Shown here piece after piece: positions 1 to 13,133 of a stretch of DNA of 64,000 nt. Under the pieces are notes generated by a model, which worked only from the letters and a program-made list of their open reading frames with translations, was not told the origin of the DNA and made no database searches. The DNA comes from Rhipidocladum racemiflorum. Its lineage: Eukaryota > Streptophyta > Magnoliopsida > Poales > Poaceae. Every line of letters starts with the position of its first letter. Position 1 is the first letter of the stretch. Where the stretch lies: contig CM070576.1 of assembly GCA_036346355.1 (NCBI GenBank), positions 16,165,558 to 16,229,557 on the forward strand, read 5' to 3'. Position numbers and translations under genes: made by a program.

Positions 1-1560
1 TTCAAATTTTCCTCCTACAAGTGATTTAACAACAGTGGGAGCATGTGATTTATGATGAGCATAAGAATCAAAACCTAAACCTTTGTTATGAGTGCTGACT
101 TTTGATTGATCCAAGATCATGTTTAGGTTTTTCTTTCCTTTAGTGAAACGTTCTAATGACTTTTCCAAGTAATCAATTTTTCGAGAAAGAGTTAAACAAT
201 TATTACAGGGAACGTTCACTTTTCCTTTTTGCTTGCAACAAGTTGAGCATGAAAGAACCTCATGTGTAAGCAAATCTTCTGTCATTTGAGAAGCCCTAGC
301 ATTTGCATCATGCAACTTAAATTCTAGTATGGAACATTTAGAACATGGAGTTGTATCATGCAAATCAATGGTAGAACAACTAACATGTTTAACAAGTTTC
401 TCATTTTTCTCATTTTCAGCATTGATTTTCTCTAACAAGGAAACATGTTCTTTCCTAAGCAAAGTAAGCTCATTGTAAATTAAGTCACATGATTTGCAAA
501 CATCATCATCAGGAATCAAGGTTTTAAGTCTAGCAATTTCAGCATTCAATGACTCTACAACAAAATCATATTTCTTAATTTTCTTGTCACGTTTATCAAG
601 CAATTTACCAAGTCGAGCAACAGCATTAGCTAATTCATCGTAAGAAGGATCTACCTCATTGAAGTCGCCGTCATGATCGCTTCGGTGAAGTATGCCGCTG
701 CTTTTGGCCATGAGACACAACCCCGTCAACTCATGCTTGCTTGGAGTTGCATCATCCTCGCTGCTCTCCGAATCCACATCGCTCAAATTGACTTGTTCAA
801 GAGCGGAAAGAACTCGATGGATAACTTTGCGGTTGATGAAGTTCTTCTTCTTTCTATCACTTGGAGAGAACTTCTTCTTCTCTTTTCTTCTGGCGTTGTC
901 CTTCTCCTCCCTTGATGCTTTACCTGCAAGTTTAGGACAATTTGGACGAATATGGTCGAGATCACCACACTCATAGCATCTTGGAGGATCACCACCACCT
1001 CTCTTTCTCTTTCTCACATTTTGCAAAGCTTTGTTAAAGCGAGAAGAGAGTAGTGATAAGTCTTCTTTCCGGGAATTGCTCAACTGCTCATCGGTTAATG
1101 AAGACAAGAAAGATAGAGCAAAACTTGAAGCAGCACCATTATGAGATATGCTAGATTGAGATGTCAAAGCAATTGATTTATGATCATTCTTTCTAGCAAA
1201 AACATCTAATTCATGAGTTTTCAACTTAGAATAAAGAACATCTAAAGTAAGTGTACTCATGACAGTAGATTCTCTAATGGATGTAACTTTCATCTCCCAA
1301 ATAGACATGTCTAATGCACCAAGCAATTGTCTAGCATTAGCAGCAGCATCAAAGCTAACTCCAACAGCACGCAAATTGCTAAGAATCTTATTAAAGCGTG
1401 CAAAGAAATCATCTAACGACTCACCGGGTTTCATCTCAAATCGCATGTATTCTTTTTTGTAAAGATCTTGACGAACCTCTTTGATAGTATTAGAACCCTC
1501 ATGGTAATCACAAAGAGATTTCCATACCTCATATGCGGATTTGAGATGGATCACACGATC
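1..1560 (-). pseudogene. Ty1/copia gag, C-terminal part, interrupted by an insertion
   Basis: Read on the minus strand, one frame stays open from 1560 to the window edge, about 520 codons. It begins in a UBN2-type copia gag core and contains a CCHC zinc knuckle near 960-1000 (CYECGDLDHIRPNC, spacing CX2CX4HX4C) that would bind retrotransposon RNA. A basic stretch follows, then a long Lys/Glu-rich, coiled-coil-like tail with repeated Cys-X2-Cys pairs towards position 1. The N-terminal part of the same gag lies at 13134-13381, on the other side of a gypsy element inserted between them. Protease, integrase and reverse transcriptase would lie left of the window. Family assignment is firm; the reading frame itself looks undamaged apart from the insertion. 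Confidence 0.85.
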
Positions 1561-4500
1561 TGTCGGGACCCCGAATTTGCAAATCCGGACCCTCTGTGTA
1601 TTCAGCACTAGTCCAGGAACGCGCTAGTGCACACAGTCTTAACATCGGTAAATATCACAATCATACCATTCGATATTATCAAAGTACTTTATATAAATAA
1701 CCAAACTGGTTACTCGACCTTATGGTCAAGTTACAAAGATATGCCTCGCAAGGCGAAACTTATTCAGAGAGAAATAATAGCAGCGGAAAATCAAATAATT
1801 TCGTGGCGCCATCCAGTATACCACAGTGCAATCGACCGGGCTCGCTTCCCTAGGTAGACGGATCTTCTTGGAGTTCCTCCTCCAAAGCTGGTGTAGTCTC
1901 CTCTTCAACTGGTGTTGTGTTGAGGCAAGGGTGAGTACTTGGTACTCAGCAAGTCATGCACAGAATGCAAGCTAATATACTATATGCATGGCTTGGTACA
2001 AAGGAATGGCTCAAGGTATATTTGCAGTAAACAGCATTTGAAAAGTAATATAAGTAGATTCGAAAGCAGTAGAAACAAGTAAAGTATAAATAACTTTTCA
2101 AGAAGTTTAATAAACATTTTCCCCCATCCTAAACCATATTTCTATCAGCTTCATTTTTAAACCAACCCAACCTTTCAAACCAAAGTTATTTTCGAGAAAA
2201 TCTAACCCTTGACTGTAATTCCCGAGCGATGTCCAATACCGCGGACACGGCTATTCGAATAGATTCTAAACTCTGCAGAGGTTATGCACTTTACCCACAA
2301 GATACAGTCAAACACCACAAAGGCGAGTTCCCGTAACAAAGTCTTTCGGAAACTTCTAACAATACAAGTGGTCCTCCCTGGTTATTGCAAGACTAACCCT
2401 TCCCTTCGCTAAGGCGAAGTCTAGGCCAATCAACCGTTAGATGGGTACCTGGCCTCAGCCAGACGCTCCCCGCACAACATACACAAAGGGTGTAGTTGAC
2501 CTCACGAGGTCCCACAGTACGTTATTAGCAACTTAGTCAACTAGGTCCGTCCCATTCTGAGACATGTGGTTGCACGTTAGACCCAGTTCAAAGGCTTGCA
2601 AGGTTAAGTCCTTAGGGTGACCAGGCAAGACTACCCGAAGAACCAAATCAACATTCCCAATGCCACAACTGCCCAATTGATTACTCTTGCCACATGCCCC
2701 TGGCCGAAACTGCTTATCAAACCCCGCTTGATTACCATGCACCACGTGCCATCAACATCACATGATACTTTTCCAAAACAGGTTCAATATATCATTAAGT
2801 CAATATTAACATTTGATTATCCAAAATCATGTTATGAGCACGAGTGAGTCTAAGTGATATACTACAGCGGTCTAAACCCATGTTGACAATTTAATAATGT
2901 CCAACTAGTAATCCACAACTAGGGGTGACAAAGGGTCATGGCACATACTTAAGTAATCAAGGTGTCATACTGACAAATTGGTACTTATCAAACCCCCAGG
3001 TTTAACCAAAGTATCTTTCTAATTGAACTAGCATGCAATAGTTTAAATCAAAATAGATTTCGAAATAGGATCAACATGGTCAAAGCACAACTTGCCTTCA
3101 AAAAGTACTTGCTCTTGGTCTTGAGTTGGATCTGAGTCAATACTTCTCCTTGAATCCTTCCCAAGACTTCAACGTCTACTCGTAAAGCGTGCAAATAGCA
3201 AATACACGAATAAAAAATCGGCAAAAAGTGTCCAAACATCCAAATAAAATCCACAAACAGAAAGAACATAATTTTATGGATTTTTAGAAACTGGAATCGT
3301 CAAATTTGGAGTTAAGACGCAAAAGTTATGATTATTTAAAGTTTAAATAATCATTTAAATAATTTTGCAGAGAAAAAATTTAGTCCAAAAATTAAATAAA
3401 ATTCATATTTAAGTAGATCTCAATTTTATACAAATTTAGAAATTTGAATCACTCAAATCGGAGTTGAAACGCAAAAGTTATAAGCGTTTGAAGTTTGAAT
3501 CTAAATTTGAATCAATATTTCGAATTAATAAATCATTTTCTTTTTCGGAAATTAATTATTGCGTCAGCATGGACACGTGTCATCCTGTGATTGGTCCACA
3601 GTGACCTGCTGACGTCAGCACCGAACGGGTCCCGTGATTACGCCAAAGATGACGTCATCATGCCACGCGGCAGTCCGGATGTCGCCACGTGTCCCGGTCC
3701 ATGGACTGAGTCCACGGTGACACCCGGCCCACGGCTCGGGTGAGACTGACAGGTGGGACCACCTGTCAGTGCGGGTCTCACGTAAACGCGGCTGACGCGT
3801 GGGCCCTCCGACTTGCGGGGCCCGCGTGTCAGGGACACGCGCCCACACGCGTGGGTGCGGCTAGGCACACGTGTCGTAATCCGATCCGTCGGATTTCGAT
3901 CTAACGGTCCTAAGAAATTTGGCTACGGTGCAGTGGAGCGGCTACGTGGCTCAAGCAGGGACACACGATTAAGATCCGACGGCTAAGGACAGATCTACCC
4001 TGATAACACCCGATCCAATCTAACCCGTACGATCTAAAACCAACGGCGGAGATTGAATCTAAAACCGCAACGTGAAATTACACGGGAGGTGACGTGGGCT
4101 AACCTGGACCGTTGATCGGGATCGAACGGCTGAGGACCTTCGCGGGGCTTGACGGCGTGCGGCGGTGCTAACTCGGCCGGAGAGGAGGAAGACGATGCGT
4201 AGCGCGGCGCTCCCGTGGGTTTCCGGCGAGGAGAGAACGTCCTGCGGGTGCGTCTCTCTTCGGGGGTCTCGGATCCGATCTCCAATGCCCCGGGGAAGTG
4301 GCGGACAGCGACGGAGCGAGGCAAAGACCCAAGCAACCCTAGGTCCAACTCCGGCGAGCAATTGCGCGGGCGTGGTTGCGGCTCGAGCGAAACGGATCGA
4401 GGCAATCGGTGCGCAAGGGCAAGATGATTACGGCGGTGAGGTCGTCTCCTTAAATAAGGCCTCGACGTCCACGATATGCGCGGAACCCTAGCGAACTCGG

Positions 4501-5080
4501 AGGGCGGCGCGCGGAGCTTCTCGGCTCGGACTCGGACGGGGAAGACGGCACGAGAACCGTCCACGTGTCCAGATCAGCGGCCCTGATCGGATCGGCGCGA
4601 ACGGGTTCGGGTCGGACACGGCTCGACCGGTACGGGCGATTCTCGGCCGTTGGATCTTGATCCAACGGTCGGAGAATTAGGGTTCGGTTTGGGTTCGGTG
4701 ACTTGGTTTGATCGAAACGGTTGGCTCGGTCGGGTTCGGGTCGGACTCGAGTCTGACTCGGACCCGAGGAACAGTACTAAACCCGAAGCGATTTTAATAT
4801 TCAAAATAATTCCCAGTAATTCATTTAATTCATTAAAAATAGCAAATGACTCAGAAAAATTCCAGAAAAATTCTGGAAAATATTTTGGATCATTTTGGAC
4901 TCAAATAAAATATTTCCAACAAAATTTTATTTGCAAAATTAAATTCTTTAATTATTTCAAAATGGAATAAATTCAAATAAATTCCAAATAAATCCAAATA
5001 AATTCCAGAAAATTCCAAAAATTCACCAAAGTGCCAAATCACACATGAATTTAAGGAAAGCAAAATTTTGGGGTGTTACA
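1561..5080 (-). repeat. 3' LTR of gypsy element A
   Basis: 3,520 bp. On the minus strand it begins TGTAACACCCC and ends GGGGTCCCGACA, so it has TG...CA ends. It pairs with 9631-13133. The middle (about 3600-4560) is very GC-rich and gives long but meaningless open frames; the end near 4790-5060 is an AT-rich run of short related motifs such as AATTCCAAATAAA. No gene is present in it. Confidence 0.93.
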
Positions 5081-5094
5081 AACCTCCCCCCCTT
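5081..5094 (-). other. Polypurine tract of gypsy element A
   Basis: Minus strand AAGGGGGGGAGGTT directly before the TGTAACA start of the 3' LTR. This is the expected plus-strand primer and confirms minus orientation. Confidence 0.88.
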
Positions 5095-5126
5095 AATAGA
5101 ATCTCGTCCCCGAGATTCAGGGCTTA

Positions 5127-5880
5127 CTAAAGGAATAGGTTTGGAAACTCTTTCTTCAAATCCTCTTCGCGCTCCCAAGTCGCTTCGCTCTCTGCATGGT
5201 TGCTCCACTGAATCCTATAGAAACGGGTTGACTTATTTCTGGTTTCTCGATCCATTGTGTCTAGAATCCTCACGGGATGCTCCTTATAAGTCAAATCCTC
5301 TTGCAACTCGATTGACTCTAGCGGTGTCTGTTCCTCAGGAACTCGGAGACACTTCTTCAACTGGGACACATGGAATACATCATGCACTCCTGCTAACGAC
5401 TGTGGCAATTCCAGCTGATAAGCAACTTCGCCTCTGCGACTCAAAATCTTAATGGTCCAACATAACGGGGTGCAAGTTTCCCTTTGGCATGGAACCTCTT
5501 AACTCCCCTGAGAGGCGTAACTCTGAGGTATACAAAGTCTTCTGGTTCAAAACTCAAGTCTCGGCGACGATTGTCAGCATAACTCTTCTGTCGAGATTGG
5601 GCTATCTTCAACCTTTCCCTAATCACGGCGACCGCTTCTTCACCTCTTGAAGAATATCAGGCCCAAAGACACGGCGCTCGGCCGTCTCATTCCAATTCAA
5701 TGGCGTCCGATGTGGTCGACCATACAAGGCCTCAAAAGGTGACATCTCAGAACTAGCCTGATAACTATTGTTGTAATCGAACTCGGCATACGGCAAACTC
5801 TTATCCCAAGAGGTAGCATAAGCTAATGCACAAGCTCTCAACATATCCTCCAGACTGGTTGACTCTTTCGGCCTGTCCAT
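5127..5880 (-). pseudogene. Gypsy A integrase C-terminal half
   Basis: Three overlapping minus-strand frames (5880-5623, 5626-5441, 5444-5127) encode, in order, the end of the integrase core (AYATSWDKSLPYAEFDYNNS, PFEALYGRPHRTPLNW), the GPY/F-like module (VYLRVTPLRG, GKLAPRYVGPLRF) and a C-terminal segment with HDVFHVSQLKKCLR and RILDTMDRETRNK. The last segment resembles the chromodomain-like tail of chromoviruses. Single-base frame changes at about 5625 and 5443 separate the pieces. The N-terminal zinc domain and first catalytic Asp lie in poorly preserved sequence at 5880-6515. Confidence 0.8.
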
Positions 5881-6515
5881 CCGTCTGTGGATGATAAGTC
5901 AGATCAAGTTCAAACGGGTTCCCATGGCTTCATGCAGCTTATTCCGTAACCTTGAGGTAAATTGGGTACCTCGTCCGACATAATCCTCTTTGGCACTCCG
6001 TGCAAACAGACAATCTCGATCATGTACAATTCGCTTAATTTATCTCCGAGTAAGTGGTCTTCACGGGGATAAAATGGGCTACTTTAGTCAAGCGGTCCAC
6101 TATAACCCATATGGAGTCATAACCTCCTTGAGTCTTCACAAACCGGTAATGAAATCCATTCCGATTTCCTCCCACTTCCACTCAGGTATTTTCGCGGTTG
6201 TAGCAATCCCGCTGGTCTCTCGATGCATTGCCTTGACTCTCGGCATACATCGCACAATGCAACATGCTCGGCAACTTCACGTTTCATACTCGCCACCGAA
6301 TCTCTCCTTCAGATCCCGATACATCTTGGCGCTTCAGGATGAATTGAGTACTTGGAGTCATGGGCTTCTTCCGTAATCGCTTGCTTTAACTCCTTTTTGT
6401 TAGGCACACAAATGCGATCCTTCATCCACAACGTGCCTTGCTCATCCAACTTGAAGTCCTCTGCCTTGCCTTCCTCCTTGATGGACTTAATCCTGCGGAT
6501 CTTGTAATCATCCTT

Positions 6516-7505
6516 CTATCCTTCTCGGATCTGATCCTCTAGGGTAGGCTTTACTTCTAATGCGGCCAAGAATCCGCTAGGTACAACCTCAATCCTCATT
6601 TTCTGAAAATCCTCACATAACTCATCCTGACTTGTGGCTAGCAACGTACTCACGGTATGGCTTTTCCGACTCAGAGCATCGGCTACTACGTTGGCCTTCC
6701 CAGGATGGTAATGGATTCCAACATTATAGTCCTTGATTAACTCTAACCATCTCCTCTGTCTCATATTCAGATCCGACTGGGTGAATATGTACTTAAGGCT
6801 CTTATGATCCGTATACACTTCACATCTGTTTCCAATCAGATAGTGACGCCATATCTTCAAAGCATGCACTACGGCAGGCTAACTCTAGGTCATGTGTCGG
6901 ATAATTTTCCTCATGCGGCCTCAAGCGCCTTGATGCATAGCGACAACCTTTCCATCCTGCATCGGCACACATCCAAGTCCTTGGCGCGATGCGTCACAAT
7001 AAATATCGAAGCTTTGAGCAACATCCGGTAGAACTAACACGGTCTTGATGTCAATCGCTTCTTCACTCCTGAAATCCTTTCTCACATTCTCGCGCCCATG
7101 CAAACTTCTTTTCCTTCTTCAGTTGCGTAAGAGGTTTCGCAATTGTCGAGAAGCCTTTGATGAAACGGCGGTAGTATCCTGCCATTCCGAGGAAACTCAA
7201 TCTGGGTCACGATCTTGGTGCTCCCAATGTAACACGGCTTCTACTTTGCTTGGATCTACGGCGACTCCTTCATGCGGTCATTACGTGTCCAAGAAACTCC
7301 ACCTTGTCCTTCCAAAAATCACACTTGCTGAACTTGGCGAAAAGTTGTTGTTCCTCGGCTTTTCCAAAACTCGCCTTAAGTGTTCGGCATGTTCACTCTG
7401 TCTTGGAGTAGATTAGGATATCGTCTATGAACACGATTTACAAACTTGTCCAAATATTCCATGAACACCTTATTCATCATATTCATGAAATAAGTGGCGC
7501 ATTCG
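6516..7505 (-). pseudogene. Gypsy A reverse transcriptase palm/thumb and RNase H, frameshifted
   Basis: Pieces of the second half of reverse transcriptase occur in changing frames from 7505 to 6900, for example the segment encoding QSFDIYCDASRQGLGC near 7000. The segment 6869-6516 is a clean RNase H end with YTDHKSLKYIFTQ, LNMRQRRWLELIKDY and VADALSRKSH. At least three frame changes separate it from the protease-RT frame, so no working polyprotein can be read from this sequence. Confidence 0.75.
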
Positions 7506-8303
7506 TTACCCAAAGGACATAGCGTAAACTCGTAATGTCCATATCTTGACGAGAATGCGATCTTGAATATCTTCCGATCGGATCTTCAATCGATGGTATC
7601 CCGATCTAAGATCAATTTTGGAGAAAACTCCGGCTCCTCTCAGCTGATCAAACAAATCATCAATCCTGGGTAGCGGATACTTATTCTTCACGGTGACTTC
7701 ATTGAGTGCACGGTAGTCGATGCACATCCTGAAACTTCCGTCCTTTTTCTTGACAAACAAAACTCGGTGCTCCTCACGGCACGAACTCGGTCTGATAAAT
7801 CCTTTCTCCATTAACTCTTCTAGCTGTTTCTTCATTTCTACCAACTCCTCGGTGGACATCCGATAGGGTCTCTTTGCTATCGGTCTTTGTGCAGGTACAA
7901 GCTCTATCACAAACTCTATGTCCTCGTGCGCGGCATACTGTAGATCTTCGGGAAAAACATCTGGGTACTCATTCACTACTGAGACGTCATCTATGTTGAT
8001 TGCCTTGGTACTGTTAACCATCAGCTGTCCATCTCTAACGGCAGTGGCTTGAAATTCCACTTTCTTCCCACACGGGCTCTCAACTGAGATAGTCCTTCGT
8101 CCACAATCCAATACAGCCTTGTGCTTGGATAACCAATCCATTCCCAAAATAACGTCTAAGGTCTGGGTCTCCAAAATAATAAGGTTTGCTAGGAACTCTA
8201 TTCCATCTATTAGTATTCTCACCCCGGAACATCCTACTTTCGTTCGGAGTTCGGAACCAGGGGTTTGAACCAAAAGCATGCATCTACTGAGTCTGGGCAG
8301 CAA
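7506..8303 (-). pseudogene. Gypsy A aspartic protease end and N-terminal reverse transcriptase
   Basis: 265-codon frame on the minus strand. The first ~60 residues carry the end of a retropepsin-like domain with the flap-side motif DVILGMDWLSKHKAVLDC. The linker leads into the reverse transcriptase fingers: KRPYRMS, FVKKKDGSFRMCIDYRALN and FSKIDLRSGYHRLKI. The normal continuation, QIR..D..KTAF then the YxDD palm, is lost: the frame shifts at about 7560 and drifts into unrelated residues. This is the longest surviving piece of the element's pol. Confidence 0.85.
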
Positions 8304-9411
8304 GAAAAGCTCCGAAATTCTGCATATCCAGCGGTCTTTGGTGCTCCATCATTGGGGTTTTCTGCTGGGCGAGAACCACTCCCATTGCTTCCAAAGTTTC
8401 CACGGGTGTTCACCATCTGTCGATTTGCTCTAGGTTTAGAGATGAGAGGGAAACAAGAATAGACAAGTAACATGGAACTTTATGCGGGGCGAAAGGGTAA
8501 CTTTAAGGTCCAACTTTATTATTAATAACTTGGTATGGCTGCTTACAATGCCTAAGGGCCTTGCAACACATACTGCACACTCAGCAAACAAAGAAAATCC
8601 AAATCGAACTAACTCTGGAGTCTAACGCCTAAAGGGTGACTCTTTATTCTATGACGCGACTCGGCGAAGGAGTCTCACTATAGAACCTATGCTCACTCAT
8701 CGAGAAAACCTCCACGGCACGAATGCGGGTCTTTGTGGCATAGGCGCAAAACGATCGCCATGTCCAAAGAATCGTGTCCTCTATGGTAGTCGAAGAAGCG
8801 GTGTCCTCATCGAGATCGACTCCTCTGGATCTGGCTCGTGTAGCTCAAATCTTGGCTCGGGTCCGGTCCGTACAAGGTCATCTCCAACTCGTCAATCCTT
8901 CGTAGAAGGTGTGCCACATACTCTTGAGCTTCCCGCCATCTCTTCTTCTCTGTCGTGATTTCCTTGCGGGCCTTCAGAGCTCCTTGCTTGTATTATCTAG
9001 TACATCCTCCTGGCGACGACAAATCGTGCCAAGTGTGTAACCGTGGCATTCTCATCCTGAATCGCCTTCGGGTCAAGAATGTTATCGCTGAGCGGATGAT
9101 AACGTCACACCGTACTCTCCAACTCTCTGGCGTAGATACGGGTAATGTGCCGCATTGCTCGTCGTGATACTTCTTGGATACCCATCCGCATTGTAGATCT
9201 CTGGCGGTCAAAGGTGTATCGAGCGATTGCCTGGGCCCTTTTTCCTAGGCAGTACCTCAATCTTCACGTCACAAGCCTTGATCAATCCCGCTTGTCTGAT
9301 CACTTCCACTTGGTATTGGGGCTTCTCAAAATCTCCGAGAGTTTGTAGCATATGCCAAAGTTCCGCGGCGTGACCAACTCCCAGATCAACGTAGTTGAAC
9401 TCTTCCTCCAT
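8234..9411 (-). pseudogene. Gypsy A gag remnant
   Basis: The first frame after the primer-binding site starts at 9411 (67 codons, opening MEEEFNYVDLGVGHAAELWH) and is followed by short out-of-phase frames down to 8234. The region is only about 1.2 kb and no complete CCHC knuckle is visible, so the gag looks internally deleted as well as frameshifted. Assignment rests mainly on its position between the primer site and protease. Confidence 0.55.
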
Positions 9412-9613
9412 CTGTCACAAGAGTGCTTTACGTAAGAACTCGGGATTTTTAAATTGTGACCAGGTAAGGGAAAATTTCAGCAAGAGACAAGAAAAGAGAG
9501 AAGGGGATAAGTCGAGATGTCATTTCTTATCTTGACAAATTTTTAGCTTTTAGAAAATAGGTTTTATCCTCACTACGACCATTCTAGCTAGGGTTGAGCC
9601 TACAGTCAAGTAT

Positions 9614-9626
9614 GGCTCTGATACCA
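9614..9626 (-). other. Primer-binding site of gypsy element A
   Basis: Minus strand TGGTATCAGAGCC, complementary to the 3' end of plant initiator tRNA-Met, 4 bp inside the right-hand LTR. It fixes the element's orientation. Confidence 0.92.
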
Positions 9627-9630
9627 CCTC

Positions 9631-12600
9631 TGTCGGGACCCCGAATTTGCAAATCCGGACCCTCTGTGTATTCAGCACTAGTCCAGGAACGCGCTAGTGC
9701 ACACAGTCTTAACATCGGTAAATATCACAATCATACCATTCGATATTATCAAAGTACTTTATATAAATAACCAAACTGGTTACTCGACCTTATGGTCAAG
9801 TTACAAAGATATGCCTCGCAAGGCGAAACTTATTCAGAGAGAAATAATAGCAGCGGAAAATCAAATAATTTCGTGGCGCCATCCAGTATACCACAGGCAA
9901 CTGACTGGGCTCGCTTCCCTAGGTAGACGGATCTTCTTGGAGTTCCTCCTCCAAAGCTGGTGTAGTCTCCTCTTCAACTGGTGTTGTGTTGAGGCAAGGG
10001 TGAGTACTTGGTACTCAGCAAGTCATGCACAGAATGCAAGCTAATATACTATATGCATGGCTTGGTACAAAGGAATGGCTCAAGGTATATTTGCGATGCT
10101 TGACATTTGAAAAGTAATATAAGTAGATTCGAAAGCAGTAGAAACAAGTAAAGTATAAATAACTTTTCAAGAAGTTTAATAAACATTTTCCCCCATCCTA
10201 AACCATATTTCTATCAGCTTCATTTTTAAACCAACCCAACCTTTCAAACCAAAGTTATTTTCGAGAAAATCTAACCCTTGACTGTAATTCCCGAGCGATG
10301 TCCAATACCGCGGACACGGCTATTCGAATAGATTCTAAACTCTGCAGAGGTTATGCACTTTACCCACAAGATACAGTCAAACACCACAAAGGCGAGTTCC
10401 CGTAACAAAGTCTTTCGAAAACTTCTAACAATACAAGTGGTCCTCCCCGGTTATTGCGCACTAACCCTTCCCTTCGCTAAGGCGAAGTCTAGGCCAATCA
10501 ACCGTTAGATTGGTACCTGGCCTCAGCCAGACGCTCCCCGTACAACATACACAAAGGGTGTAGTTGACCTCCCGAGGTCCCACAGTGCACGTTATTAGCA
10601 ACTTAGTCAACTAGGTCCGTCCCATTCTGAGACATGTGGTTGCACGTTAGACCAGTTCAAAGGCTTGCAAGGTTAAGTCCTTAGGGTGACCAGGCAAGAC
10701 TACCCAAGAACCAAATCAACATTCCTAATGCCACAAGCGGCCCACTGATTACTCTTGCCACATGCCCTGGCCGAAATCTGTTTATCAAACCCCGCTTGAT
10801 TACCATGCACCACGTGCCATCAACATCACATGATACTTTTCCAAAACAGGTTCAATATATCATTAAGTCAATATTAACATTTGATTATCCAAAATCATGT
10901 TATGAGCACGAAAGGTGTCTAAGCAAAGATACTACAACGGTCTAAACCCATGTTGACAATTTAATAATATCCAACTAGTAATCCACAACTAGGGTGACAA
11001 AGGGTCATGGCACATACTTAAGTAATCAAGGTGTCATACAGCAAATTGGTACTTATCAAACCCCCAGGTTTAACCAAAGTATCTTTCTAATTGAACTAGC
11101 ATGCAATAGTTTAAATCAAAATAGATTTCGAAATAGGATCAACATGGTCAAAGCACAACTTGCCTTCAAAAAGTACTTGCTCTTGGTCTTGAGTTGGATC
11201 CTGAGTCAATACTTCTCCTTCGAATCCTTCCGGCACTTCAACGTCTACTCGTAAAGCGTGCAAATAGCAAATACACGAATAAACAATCAGCAAAAAGTGT
11301 CCAAACATCCAAATAAAATCCACAAACAGAAAGAACATAATTTTATGGATTTTTAGAAACTGGAATCGTCAAATTTGGAGTTAAGACGCAAAAGTTATGA
11401 TTATTTAAAGTTTAAATAATCATTTAAATAATTTTGCAGAGAAAAACTTTAGTCCAAAAATTAAATAAAATTCATATTTAAGTAGATCTCAATTTTATAC
11501 AAATTTAAAAATTTGAATCACTCAAATCGGAGTTGAAACGCAAAAGTTATAAGCGTTTGAAGTTTGAATCTAAATTTGAATCAATATTTCGAATTAATAA
11601 ATCATTTTCTTTTTCGGAAATTAATTATTGCGTCAGCATGGACACGTGTCAGCCTGTGATTGGTCCACGGTGACTTCGACGCCGGCACCGAACGGGTCCG
11701 TGATTACGCCAAAGATGGCGTCATCATGCCACGTGGCAGTCCGGATGTCGCCATCGTGTTCCGATCCATGGATCGAGTCCACGGTGACACCGGCCCACGG
11801 CTCGGGTGAGGCCGACAGTGGGACCACCGCCGATGCGCGTCTCACGTAGCGGTGGCGACGCGTGGGCCCTCGACTTGCGGGGCCCGCGTGTCGAGGACAC
11901 GCGCCCCACGCGGCGTGGAGTGCGGCTGAGGCACTGCGTGTCGTAATCCGATCCGTCGGATTTCGATCTAACGATCCTAAGAAATTTGGCTACGGTGCGG
12001 TGGAGCGGCTACGTGGCTCAAGCGAGGACACCACGATTAAGATCCGACGACTAAGGACAGATCTACCACGATAACACCCGATCCAATCTAACGTCACGAT
12101 CTAAAACCAGCGGCGGAGATTGAATCTAAAACCGCAAGCGTGAAATTACGGGAGGTGACGTGGGCTAACCTGGACCGTTGATCGGGATCGAGCTACCGAG
12201 GACCTTCAAGGGGCTTGACGGGCGTGCGGCGGTGCTAACTCGGCGGAGAGGAGGAAGACGATGCATAGCGCGGCGCTCCGTGGGTTTCGGCGAGAAGAAC
12301 GTCCTGGAGGTGCGTCTCTCTTGGGGTCTCGGATCCGATCTCCAATGCCGGGAAGTGGCGGACAGCTGACGAGCGAGGCAAAGACCCAAGCAACCCTAGG
12401 TCCAACTCCGCGAGCAATTGCGCGGCGTGGTTGCGGCTCGAGCGAAAGCGGATCGAGGCAATCGGTGCGCAAGGGCAAGATGATTACGGCGGTGAGGTCG
12501 TCTCCTTAAATAAGGCCTCGGCGTCCACGATATGCGCGAACCCTAGCGAACTTCGGGCGGCGGCGGAGCTTCTCGGCCTCGGACTCGGACGGGGAAGGCG

Positions 12601-13133
12601 GACGAGAACCGTCCACGTGTCCAGATCAGCGGCCCCGATCGGATCGGCGCGAACGGGTTCGGGTCGGACACGGCTCGACCGGTACGGGCGATTCTCGGCC
12701 GTTGGATCTTGATCCAACGGTCGGAGAATTAGGGTTCGGTTTGGGTTCGGTGACTTGGTTTGATCGAAACGGTTGGCTCGGTCGGGTTCGGGTCGGACTC
12801 GAGTCTGACTCGGACCCGAGGAACAGTACTAAACCCGAAGCGATTTTAATATTCAAAATAATTCCCAGTAATTCATTTAATTCATTAAAAATAGCAAATG
12901 ACTCAGAAAAATTCCAGAAAAATTCTGGAAAATATTTTGGATCATTTTGGACTCAAATAAAATATTTCCAACAAAATTTTATTTGCAAAATTAAATTCTT
13001 TAATTATTTCAAAATGGAATAAATTCAAATAAATTCCAAATAAATCCAAATAAATTCCAGAAAATTCCAAAAATTCACCAAAGTGCCAAATCACACATGA
13101 ATTTAAGGAAAGCAAAATTTTGGGGGTGTTAAA
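9631..13133 (-). repeat. 5' LTR of gypsy element A
   Basis: About 3,503 bp, the partner of 1561-5080. The right end reads GGGGTGTTAAA where the other copy reads GGGGTGTTACA, so its terminal TG dinucleotide (minus strand) has mutated. AT-rich parts of the two copies are almost identical; small indels are concentrated in the GC-rich block 11670-12600. Confidence 0.92.

Larger units (their letters stand above)
1561..13133 (-). mobile_element. Complete Ty3/gypsy element A inserted in the copia gag
   Basis: Two direct repeats of about 3.5 kb (1561-5080 and 9631-13133) flank a 4.55 kb internal region. The 5-bp target duplication CGATC occurs at 1556-1560 and 13134-13138. The element lies on the minus strand, shown by its primer-binding site next to the right-hand LTR and its polypurine tract next to the left-hand LTR. 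Internal order on the minus strand is gag remnant, protease, reverse transcriptase, RNase H, integrase, which is the gypsy order. The coding part is short and broken by frameshifts, so it is not autonomous as read. Confidence 0.93.

Noticed and set aside
1627..1857. 76-codon plus-strand frame duplicated at 9697-10044
   Set aside because: It is present in both LTRs of element A in the antisense direction, with different ends; it is LTR sequence, not a gene.
4034..4564. 176-codon minus-strand frame and its equivalents at 12165-12717
   Set aside because: They lie in the GC-rich middle of the gypsy A LTR, are Arg/Pro/Ser-rich in several frames at once, are broken differently in the two LTR copies, and show no domain.
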